Below are positions 49,618 through 57,950 of a stretch of 64,000 nucleotides of DNA, in pieces (position 1 is the stretch's first letter; each line of letters starts with the position of its first letter). Under the pieces are notes generated by a model. That model was not told where the DNA came from. It ran no database searches and saw only the letters and a list, made by a program, of their open reading frames with translations. This DNA comes from DATJKD01 sp963728295 (GTDB taxonomy: Bacteria; Pseudomonadota; Gammaproteobacteria; Steroidobacterales; Steroidobacteraceae): positions 620,001 to 684,000 of the forward strand of contig CAVSKB010000011.1 in the NCBI GenBank assembly GCA_963728295.1. Reading direction: 5' to 3'. The position numbers and the translations under genes are program-made.

Positions 49618-52545
49618 ATGCAGAGTTTCAATCGGGTGAGGCCGGGTCAAATCGTGTTGCCGTGGCCGGGCTGATTATCGCGGACTCCTGCAAGGGCTTC
49701 CGGCCGACGGCGCAGACGCCCACTGCGGAGCAGATCGAGATCTTCCAGAACCTGCCGCCCGATCAGCAGCGGGCGATACTCGAGGCGATGGGGACCCAGG
49801 CGGAGCGGGCCGGTACCCGGCGCGCCGAGCACCGCCGCGACCGATCAGCGCACCGAGACGCCTGCCGGGCGTCGATGCGCGATCCGCCGTCGAGGAAGAC
49901 CGCGACGACCGGACAGCTGACCGGTGAGCCTGCGGCTCAAGCCTGATGACACATTGATCGTCGAGATCCTGCCGCTGCAATGGGAGGGGCAGGAGCGGGT
50001 GCTGACGCTTCGGCCTCAGGTGCCAGCCCGCAGCCGACCTGCCCGACAGATCTGCGGTCGCGTCGCAGCTCACCGCATCCGACAGCGACTCAGGTACCTG
50101 CGTCGGCACCGAAACCTCCGGATGCAGTAGCCGATCGCCCGCGACGAAGCCGAGATCGCGAAACTCGAACGCCTGATCGACACCGTGCGTCGCGGCAATC
50201 CTTACCGCATGACGCGCTCCGGGACGCTCGATCTGCCCGGGCTTGCCCCGATCCCGGTCGCGGGGTTGACGCCGTTCGAGGCCACGCAGCGGCTTACCGT
50301 CGAGAGGCTACTGCAGGATTTCCGGATCCGGCTGACGCTGTTGCCGCTCGAGCCCGCACTCAAGCCCTTCGGCCACGAACTGTTCACGACGGCGCCTCCA
50401 CCTTCGCGCCGATCGTAGGAATACCGGTGCCGGTCGATTACGTGGTCGGTCCTGGCGACGTCCTCCAGATCCAGCTCTTCGGCAACACCAAGGGCAATTA
50501 TTCGCTGATCGTGAACCGCGACGGCAACATCAGTTTCCCGGAGCTCGGCCCGATCGCCGTCAGCGGACTGCGGTTCGAGGACGCGCGCGCGCAGATACAG
50601 ACGCGCGTAGCCGAACAGATGATCGGCACGCAGGTCAGCGTTGCGATGGCCGATCTCCGCTCGATACGCGTGTTCGTCGTCGGTGATGCCGTGCAGCCCG
50701 GGTCGTACACGGTCAGCGGTCATGCGACGATCACCCATGCGTTGTTCGCGAGTCGGCGGCATCAAGCCCATCGGGTCACTGCGCAACATCCAGCTGAAGC
50801 GCAATGGCAGGCTCGTGACGAGACTGGACCTGTACGACCTGCTGCTCCGCGGCGACACGTCGAAGGATGTGCCGTCTGCAACAAGGCGACGTGATTTTCG
50901 TTCCGCCGGTGGGTGTCACGGTGGCGCTTTCGGGCGAGGTCCGCCGACCGGCAATCTACGAGCTGAAGAATGAGGGGACGGCGGAAGAACTGCTTCGGCT
51001 TGGTGGCGGGCTGACGCCGGAGGCCGATCCCGCTCTCGCGCGTCTCGAGCGCATCGATGCACGCCGCGAACGAGTCATGATGGACATCGATCTCACGAGC
51101 GTCCAAGGTCGCGCGTGTGCGCCTTCAGTCCGGCGACGTGCTTCGCGTCGAGCGAGTCAGGCCGACGTACGCGAACTCGATCCAGATCGAAGGTCACGTG
51201 CTGCGGCCGGCCGCCGTGCAGTACCGATCCGGGATCCGGCTCACGGACGTCATCCCGTCGGTCGCGGACCTGCGGCCCAATGCGGACCAGCGATACGTGC
51301 TGATACGCCGCGAGCAGGTGGGCACGCGGCGCACCGAGGTTCTATCCGCCGACCTTGCGGCAGCCTGGCTGGCACCGCAATCCGACGCCAATCCCCTGCT
51401 GTCGCCCAGGGACCGGGTCGTGATCTTCGACCTCGAGGCGGGTCGGGGTCCGATGCTCGAACCGATACTCGAGGACCTTCGTCTGCAATCGGTCAGCGGC
51501 GAGCCCACGCAGACGGTCCGCGTCAGCGGGCGCGTAAACGCGCCGGGCGAATACCCGCTCGAGCCCGGCATGACGGTCAATGACCTGATCCGCGCCGGCG
51601 GCGGGCTGGCCGAAGATGCCTACGGGGGTGAGGCGGATCTCGCGCGCTACGAGGTTCGCGACGGGCAGACACGCCGGACCGAGGTCATCAAGATCGACAT
51701 GTGACGCGCAATCGCGGGTGATGCGGCCGCAAACTTGACGCTTGCGCCGTTCGATTTCCTCGTCGTCAAGGAGATATCGCAATGGGCGGGATCGCAGGAG
51801 ACCGTGCTGCTCGAAGGCGAAGTTAAGTTTCCGGGTGAGTACCCAATCGAGCGCGGCGAGACGCTGCGATCAGTCGTCGCACGCGCAGGTGGCCTGACCC
51901 CGCTTGCCTTCGCCGGCGGCAGCGTGTTTACGCGGGAAACATTGAAGGAACGCGAGCGGCGGCAGATTCAGATGCTGGCCGACCGGATGCAGCAGGATCT
52001 TGGGGCGCTGGCGCTGCAGGGAGCGCAGGTTGGCGGGATCGGTGCCAGCTCAGGCGCCGAATACCTTGGCGGTCGGACAGGCACTGCTCGCCGACCTGCG
52101 CGACACAGAACCGGTTGGCCGGCTGGTCATCGACCTCGATCGCATCCTGGCGGGATCTGGGACCGATGACGACATCCTTCTGAAGGCCGGCGACACGCTC
52201 AGGGTGCCGCGGCAGTCACAGGAGGTCACGGTGATCGGCGAAGTGCAGAATGCCACTTCCCACCTGTATCGATCCGTCGCTGTCCCGCGACGATTACATG
52301 CGCCTGAGCGGCGGCACAACACAGAAGGCGGACGACAAGCGGATCTACGTCGTGCGCGCGAACGGCAGTGTCGAGAGCGGGGCGGCAGCCGATGGTTCGG
52401 CGGCGATTCGAGCGCGGTGCAGCCGGGCGACACGATCGTCGTGCCGCTCGATGCCGAGCGGATGCGGCCGTTGCCGTTGTGGACCGCGGTAACGACGATC
52501 ATCTACAACCTCGCGGTAGCCGTTGCGGCGGTGGGCTCGTTCTGA
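49618..52545 (+). CDS. SLBB-domain polysaccharide export protein, Wza-like (many frameshifts)
   Basis: One gene in many frames. A start at ATG 49618 leads to a hydrophobic stretch and Cys (AGLIIADSC), perhaps a lipoprotein signal. PTAEQIEIFQNLPPDQQRAIL and LKPDDTLIVEILP follow. The poly-export domain is VDYVVGPGDVLQIQLFG to ITHAL. At least three SLBB motifs follow: ALSGEVRRPAIYEL, RVSGRVNAPGEYPLEPG and LLEGEVKFPGEYPIERG. A C-terminal hydrophobic helix ends the protein (IIYNLAVAVAAVG). About ten indels and an in-frame TGA at 51702 interrupt it. The corrected length is near 970 residues. It likely forms the outer-membrane export channel. Confidence 0.82.
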
Positions 52546-52603
52546 TTTACGTCGGGAACGCTCCCGTCTCCGCTGCGAGCCGTGTATCTCTCGATCGACG
52601 TCA

Positions 52604-52632
52604 TTGACGCCGCCACCCCCGCTGAATAGACT
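52604..52632 (+). promoter_or_regulatory. Promoter of the EPS regulator and cluster
   Basis: TTGACG (52604-52609) and TAGACT (52627-52632) are exactly 17 bases apart. The predicted transcription start falls near 52639, inside the adjacent inverted repeat. Confidence 0.6.
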
Positions 52633-52633
52633 T

Positions 52634-52658
52634 CCTGCGTTCAACGTCTGAACGCAGG
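52634..52658. promoter_or_regulatory. Perfect inverted repeat at the promoter start point, putative operator
   Basis: The arms CCTGCGTTCA and TGAACGCAGG are perfect 10-base complements around ACGTC. The repeat starts two bases after the -10 and ends nine bases before the MarR-type gene. This is where a repressor operator would sit. In RNA the same repeat would form a hairpin that takes up the only Shine-Dalgarno-like bases (AGG). Confidence 0.65.
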
Positions 52659-52667
52659 TCTTCAACG

Positions 52668-52991
52668 ATGCTCACCGATGAAATGAGATACAAGCTAATG
52701 CGCGTGCTCGAGGCCAATCCGGGCATGAGTCAGCGGGATGTGGCACGCAAACTGGGTATCAGTCTCGGCAAGGTCAACTATTGCCTGCAGGCGTTGGTGC
52801 GCAAGGGCTGGATCAAGGCCACCAATTTCAAGAACAGCCACAACAAGGCTGCCTACATGTATCTGCTAACGCCGCGCGGGCTCGAGGTGAAGGCGGCCCT
52901 CACCGTGAAGTACCTGCAGATAAAGACGCGGGAGTATGAGGCGTTGCGGTGCGAAATCGAGGAGATGTCTCGGGAAGCATCCATTGGCTAA
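52668..52991 (+). CDS. MarR-family EPS-associated transcriptional regulator
   Basis: The 107-residue protein is a winged helix-turn-helix: MSQRDVARKLGISLGKVNYCLQALVRKGWIKA in part, wing NKAAYMYLLTPRG, then a coiled C-terminal helix for pairing. This form is known as an EPS-associated MarR-type regulator, typically placed at the head of exopolysaccharide clusters, as here. ATG 52668 lies nine bases after a perfect inverted repeat, which suggests autoregulation. It precedes the flippase by three bases. The frame is intact. Confidence 0.88.
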   Translation: MLTDEMRYKLMRVLEANPGMSQRDVARKLGISLGKVNYCLQALVRKGWIKATNFKNSHNKAAYMYLLTPRGLEVKAALTVKYLQIKTREYEALRCEIEEMSREASIG

Positions 52992-52994
52992 CAG

Positions 52995-54386
52995 GTGAAA
53001 TCGATCTTTGCCGTGCAGCTCATGATAAAGCGAGCGGTCAACGACTGGGTCAACGACTGGGTCAACGAAGGCTTGCGTCGATTGGCACGCAATGCGGGCA
53101 CGTTGATTGTTGGTAACGCCATGCAGTCCGCTCTTGGCCTTGTGTCGCTCGCAATGACAGCGAGGGCGCTTGGACCGACTGGCCTGGGCAAGCTCGTGAT
53201 CGCGATTGCTTACGCCAGCATCATCACTCAGCTGATCGGTTTTCAGTCTTGGCAGGCCGTGATCCGCTACGGTACCGGCGCGCTGGCGCGAGGGGATGCA
53301 AGACAATTCATGGGGGTAGTGAAGGCCGGCGCGGCATTGGACGTGGCAGCTGCCCTTGTGGCGTCACTTGTCGCTCTTGCCGGGGTGACGTTCGGCGCCC
53401 ATCTCGCCGGGATCGACGAGGAGTCGCGCGCAGTCGCGCTGCTCGTCTCGTCTGCGATCGCGGTCAATTTCGTCGGTACACCGACTGCCCTGTTGCGGAT
53501 CTTTGACAGGTACAGGTTGTTCGTCGTTCAGGCTTTCGTGACGAGTCTGCTGAAACTAATGCTTGTGATGGTCGCTTACCTGGCGGGTGGCGACCTTTGG
53601 GATTTCGCTCTTGCCTGGGTCGGTTCTCAGGTGTTCGGGCATCTGCTTCTCGCCGCGATGGGCCTGCGGGAGCTTAGGAAAAGGCGGCTGGCTCCGAGGG
53701 ACGGTCATACTCTGGTCGAAACCTTCCGCAGGCATCCTGATCTGGCGCGGTTCTTCCTGTTTACGAACCTGAACGGCACGGCGAGGACACTACGTGATCT
53801 CGACGTGCCGATTCTGGGCTGGATCCTTGGTCCCAGCGCTACTGGCAGCTTCAAGATTGCCAGGCAGCTGGCTGGCTCACTGAACAAGATCATCGATCCA
53901 TTCTTTGTTGCGGTCTATCCGGATCTTGCTCGACTTCACTCAACCGGCCGTAGCAGCGCCGCCTTGAGTCTGGTCAGGCGATCAGCGCTGTCTCTCGGAG
54001 CCATTGGCTCGGCCTTGCTCATGGCCTTCGTGGTCGTGGGTGAGCCTCTGATGGTGCTCGTACTCGGCGAGGCCTTCCGCAGCGCGTATCCGGTCGCCCT
54101 ATGGTGTTTTGTCGGGGCAGTCATTTGGGCATTCGCCCAGCCGATCGCGCCCATGCTGATGGTCTATGGTCGTCACTCGGCGCTTTTCGCGATCAACATA
54201 GCCACGACACTGATATATCTGGCGGCGGTGGGGGTTGCAGCCGTCTCCATCGGTGTCACGGGTGTTGGAGCCGCCTTCGCAGCCTATATGCTCCTTTGGA
54301 CCACCTTGACTTTACATCTGCTCGCGAGGACGGCATCGCAGGATCCAGGGCACCTCGACGCGGTCGCGCCAGCTCAGGATGCCTAA
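52995..54386 (+). CDS. Oligosaccharide flippase (Wzx, MATE-like)
   Basis: The protein flips lipid-linked repeat units across the inner membrane. The 463-residue frame has about twelve to fourteen hydrophobic segments. After an N-terminal extension, the core starts at NAGTLIVGNAMQSALGLVS with ARALGPTGLG, typical of polysaccharide_synt family flippases. The N-terminal extension holds a 12-base tandem repeat (VNDWVNDWVNE), and the start could be GTG 52995 or the ATG near 53020. The DNA is less GC-rich than the left part of the window. Confidence 0.87.
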   Translation: MKSIFAVQLMIKRAVNDWVNDWVNEGLRRLARNAGTLIVGNAMQSALGLVSLAMTARALGPTGLGKLVIAIAYASIITQLIGFQSWQAVIRYGTGALARGDARQFMGVVKAGAALDVAAALVASLVALAGVTFGAHLAGIDEESRAVALLVSSAIAVNFVGTPTALLRIFDRYRLFVVQAFVTSLLKLMLVMVAYLAGGDLWDFALAWVGSQVFGHLLLAAMGLRELRKRRLAPRDGHTLVETFRRHPDLARFFLFTNLNGTARTLRDLDVPILGWILGPSATGSFKIARQLAGSLNKIIDPFFVAVYPDLARLHSTGRSSAALSLVRRSALSLGAIGSALLMAFVVVGEPLMVLVLGEAFRSAYPVALWCFVGAVIWAFAQPIAPMLMVYGRHSALFAINIATTLIYLAAVGVAAVSIGVTGVGAAFAAYMLLWTTLTLHLLARTASQDPGHLDAVAPAQDA

Positions 54387-54389
54387 TCG

Positions 54390-55154
54390 ATGAACAGCAC
54401 TTTCCAACTGCTCCGCAACGCCTGGGGGGTACTTTCGACGGACCCGAAGAGGCGGTACGAATCCAAGTTTGCGGTGCTTTCGGCGCTCGTTGGCCGGGCC
54501 GGACTGCGAATGTACAACCGGCATCTGCTGTGGTTCTCGGATGAAGCCTTTCTCGCCGTCTGGCGAAGGTTTCCGGAAGCGACGCGAGCCGTTCCGGATC
54601 GCAGGTTCGTCCTGCTCTCGGCAGCGGAATCCGTCCGCAATCTTCCCGGCGACACGGCCGAATGCGGTGCGTACCGAGGTGCCGGCAGCTTTCTCATCCT
54701 TGCGAGTCAAACTCAAATCCCCGGAAAGATGCACCACGTGTTCGACTCGTTCGAAGGCCTGTCGGAGCCCGATGCCAGGGACGACCCGAGCAAACATCGG
54801 ACTGCCTTTCTGTGGAACAAGCACGATCTGGCAGTCGGGGAAGACGTAGTTGGACGCAACCTGTCGGAGTTCGACAGGTTCCGTCTGTACCGCGGCTGGA
54901 TTCCGAGCCGGTTTGCCGAGGTTGCGGAGCGGCGTTTCTGTTTCGTCCACATCGATGTAGATCTCTATCAACCGACCTACGATAGTCTTGAGTTCTTCTA
55001 TCCGCGCATGGTTCACGGAGGCATCATTGTCTGCGACGACTATGGGTTTTCGACCTGCCCGGGAGCAAACAGCGCCTTCGGGGATTTCCTGACCGGAAAG
55101 CCCGAGGCGGTAATCCATCTCACGACCGGCCAGGGACTGCTTGTGAAGCAGTAG
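54390..55154 (+). CDS. TylF/MycF-family sugar O-methyltransferase
   Basis: The 254-residue protein has TylF-family signatures: TAECGAYRGAGSFLI (SAM loop), HVFDSFEGLSEP, RFCFVHIDVDLYQPTYDSLEFFYPR (metal-binding Asp pair) and GGIIVCDDYG. The family methylates sugar hydroxyls in macrolides and polysaccharides, so it probably methylates the repeat unit. It begins three bases after the flippase stop. The frame is intact. Confidence 0.87.
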   Translation: MNSTFQLLRNAWGVLSTDPKRRYESKFAVLSALVGRAGLRMYNRHLLWFSDEAFLAVWRRFPEATRAVPDRRFVLLSAAESVRNLPGDTAECGAYRGAGSFLILASQTQIPGKMHHVFDSFEGLSEPDARDDPSKHRTAFLWNKHDLAVGEDVVGRNLSEFDRFRLYRGWIPSRFAEVAERRFCFVHIDVDLYQPTYDSLEFFYPRMVHGGIIVCDDYGFSTCPGANSAFGDFLTGKPEAVIHLTTGQGLLVKQ

Positions 55155-55212
55155 CGGGCGCGACGACACATGCCATGCCTACACGCAAACGGACGGGGAG
55201 GTGCGATTCGCT

Positions 55213-56142
55213 ATGCCCGACATGACTGATCGTACCAACCGTGATCCCGGTGAGCCTTCGCCGAGAGACTATGCATTTCGCGTATATCCGCTCGACGACG
55301 CGGATGAGGTCCGGTTGGGTGATTTGTGGCGCGCGATCTGGCGCGAAAGGCGACTGATCCTTTCGATCGCTGCCGGGACCGCGGTCCTCGCCGGGGTCGC
55401 GGCGATGCTCATGACTCCTGTCTATCGATCCCAGGTGTTGATGGCACCCTCTGCCCAGGACGCGACTGGCGGAGGTCTCTCGGCTCTTGCTGGTCAGTTC
55501 GCGGACGTTGCCGCGCTTGCGGGCATCAATCTCGGGGGTGGAAGCAGCACGGCGGAATCGATTGCGACGCTACGCTCCCGTTCGTTCACCGATGGATTCA
55601 TTCGAGAGCACGGTCTCATGCCGGTTCTGTTCCCCGAAGAGTGGGACCAAGCCGGCCAGACCTCGCAGGTACCGTCCGGCGAAGCGCCGACGATGGAGGA
55701 TGCGTACAGGCTCTTCGACTCGATACGCAACGTCGACGAAGACCTTCAGACCGGCCTGGTCACCGTGACCGTCGATTGGAGCGATCCCAAACTGGCGGCC
55801 AAATGGGCGAACGGACTCGTTCAGGACGTGAACGAGCTGTTGAGGACTCGGGCAATCCGCGATTCGCGCCGGAACCTGGAATTCCTCAATAAAGAGCTTC
55901 AGACAGTCGACCAGATCGAGGTTCGCACTGCGATCTACGGCCTGATCGAGGCGGAAATGAAGAACGCGATGTTCGCGAACGCGAAATCAGAGTATGCCTT
56001 CAAGGTCATTGACCCGGCGGTGATTGCGGAGAAGAAGGACAGACCGAATCGCCTGCTGATCGTCCTCATCGGACTCTGCGCAGGCATCCTGCTTGGCATC
56101 CTTGCTGCGGTCGTACGTAATGCGATATCGGACAGAAGCTGA
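55213..56142 (+). CDS. Wzz-type polysaccharide chain-length regulator
   Basis: The 309-residue protein has the Wzz architecture: first membrane segment near residues 46-66 (LILSIAAGTAVLAGVAAMLM), a large periplasmic helical domain, and a second membrane segment near residues 280-300 (LLIVLIGLCAGILLGILAA) preceded by a proline motif (KKDRPNR). No C-terminal kinase is attached. ATG 55213 is preferred because GGGGAGG (55195-55201) fits it; the GTG at 55201 overlaps that site. The frame is intact. Confidence 0.88.
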   Translation: MPDMTDRTNRDPGEPSPRDYAFRVYPLDDADEVRLGDLWRAIWRERRLILSIAAGTAVLAGVAAMLMTPVYRSQVLMAPSAQDATGGGLSALAGQFADVAALAGINLGGGSSTAESIATLRSRSFTDGFIREHGLMPVLFPEEWDQAGQTSQVPSGEAPTMEDAYRLFDSIRNVDEDLQTGLVTVTVDWSDPKLAAKWANGLVQDVNELLRTRAIRDSRRNLEFLNKELQTVDQIEVRTAIYGLIEAEMKNAMFANAKSEYAFKVIDPAVIAEKKDRPNRLLIVLIGLCAGILLGILAAVVRNAISDRS

Positions 56143-56213
56143 AGAGTCCATTCCGGCCGCCAACCTTGCCGCAGGCACTACACATTGTGATATCAACGAG
56201 TCACGGATCACGC

Positions 56214-57197
56214 ATGAACGCAGTGGAGACCGGGCGGGAAGGCGTCATCAAGGAGCATTTTCTCCAGTGCTTCGAACTGCAGGGTAGACCGGCGACGCAG
56301 TCGGAAGGCTGGTTGGAATTCGGTGATACACGGGTCCGTGTCCGAAACGGCATACCTCGCTTTACACCCGACAGTGGGTATACGGACAATTTTGCTCTCC
56401 TGCGTCGACAACATGCGACGCTCCAACTCGACTCGCTGAACGGGACGACCGATCGTCGTGATACGCTCCTAGGCCGCACCAACTGGTCGCCGGATTTCTT
56501 TCGGGACAAGCTCGTCCTCGAGTGCGGGTGCGGCGCCGGTCCCGATACCGAGATTCTTCTATCCCTCGGAGCCAGAGTCGTCAGCGTCGATCTGGCTGGA
56601 GTGGACGCGGCTCAGGACAACACCATGCGATCATTTTCCGTGCAGTTCGCGCAGGCAAGCATCGACGACCTGCCGTTGCGTAGGCAGTTCTTCGATATCG
56701 TGTTCTGTCACCGTGTATTGCAGCACACACCTCGACCGCGTCGGACGCTCGCGCATATCCTGCAATTCGTAAAGCCCGACGGAGCAGTGTTCGTACACTC
56801 GTATTCCAGCTCTCTGCGCCAGAGACTGCGATGGAAATATGCACTGCTGCCGCTGACGAACAAACTAGGACCACAAACTCTCTATCGGATCATCCGGGCC
56901 TATGCGAAACCAGCATTTCATTTGACGAAGGTGACGGGACGAAGTCGGCTCGGCCGCCGCCTGAACTGGATCTTCGTGCCCCTTCTGAACTACCGGCACG
57001 CCGACAAATTCCGCGAGATGACGGACCAGAGCCTGCTTGAGTATGCGATTCACGACACGTTCGATGCCCTCAGTCCGAAGTTCGACAAGCCAATGTCGGT
57101 GTCGGCAATGGAATCAATCGCAGTGCCGATGCTCAAGCGGCCGTTTGAGGTCGTTGACGACGGAACAATCACGCTTCTGCGCACCCTCGCTCGCTGA
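56214..57197 (+). CDS. Class I SAM-dependent methyltransferase
   Basis: The 327-residue protein starts with a short Trm112-like segment (GWLEFGDTRVRVRNGIPRF). SAM motifs follow: LVLECGCGAGPDTEIL, VVSVDLAGVDAA, DLPLRRQFFDIVFCHRVLQHTPRPRRTL. The C-terminal part (RRLNWIFVPLLNYRH) is common in cluster-linked sugar methyltransferases. ATG 56214 is used; a TTG at 56166 is less likely. The substrate is probably a sugar of the polymer, by context. Confidence 0.8.
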   Translation: MNAVETGREGVIKEHFLQCFELQGRPATQSEGWLEFGDTRVRVRNGIPRFTPDSGYTDNFALLRRQHATLQLDSLNGTTDRRDTLLGRTNWSPDFFRDKLVLECGCGAGPDTEILLSLGARVVSVDLAGVDAAQDNTMRSFSVQFAQASIDDLPLRRQFFDIVFCHRVLQHTPRPRRTLAHILQFVKPDGAVFVHSYSSSLRQRLRWKYALLPLTNKLGPQTLYRIIRAYAKPAFHLTKVTGRSRLGRRLNWIFVPLLNYRHADKFREMTDQSLLEYAIHDTFDALSPKFDKPMSVSAMESIAVPMLKRPFEVVDDGTITLLRTLAR

Positions 57198-57208
57198 AGG
57201 TTGAACCG

Positions 57209-57950
57209 ATGAGCACGACCGACTCAGCAACGAAAGCGAAGACCTATTTTATCAAGGTTGGATACACGGCGAACGATGCCGTCATCACGAACGATGACGT
57301 ATCGGGTGAGAGCTACTGGACTGCCGCGCGCTGAGACTCTCGCTGGGTTACCAGTACCCCGTGTAAGCATGGTTGCGAAGAAGCTGATCGCACGAGGAAA
57401 CATCAGGCACGTCATAGACGTGGGCTGCGGGGTGGCGGCAAAGCTGGAGGTGCTGCACAGGACATTTCCTGACGTAGAGTTCACCGGGATCGACCAACCC
57501 AGCACGATTGCTTTCTGCAGAAGCCGCTATCGGTTCGGACGCTGGATCGTGGATGACCTTGAGCATCCGGATGAGAGTCTGACCGGGCTGACGGGAGACC
57601 TCGTCATATGTGCGGACGTGATTGAGCATGTTGGCGATCCGGACGTCCTTCTCAGGTATCTGAAGAGCCGTGTTCGGCCTGGCGGGATGATTCTCCTTTC
57701 GACGCCGGAGCGCGATGCCCTTAGAGGGCGCTCGTGCGATTTCTCACCGAACAAGTTCCATGTACGAGAATGGAATCAGGCGGAACTGAGAGCGTATCTG
57801 CGGGACGCAGGCTTCGCCATCATCTGGCATCAGCTGCAATTCCCGGTGCGATTCGAGGTCAGCGGTGTGTTTTTCCGTCACGTGGTCAAGCGTGCGTTGA
57901 CGGGCCGGCGCATTCGATGGAACCAGGTCTGTCTCCTCGGAGTGAGGTGA
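57209..57950 (+). CDS. Class I SAM-dependent methyltransferase (two deletions near the start)
   Basis: From ATG 57209 the frame reads MSTTDSATKAKTYF to ESYWTAAR and then hits TGA. A next frame supplies LRLSLGYQYPV and a third MVAKKLIARGNIRHVIDVGCG. Missing bases near 57331 and 57374 therefore explain all three. The SAM domain has IDVGCGVAAKLEVL, TGIDQPSTI, ICADVIEHVGDPDVLLRYLK and GGMILLSTPER. Corrected length is about 247 residues. An internal start would lose the conserved N-terminus. It overlaps asnB by one base. Confidence 0.8.
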
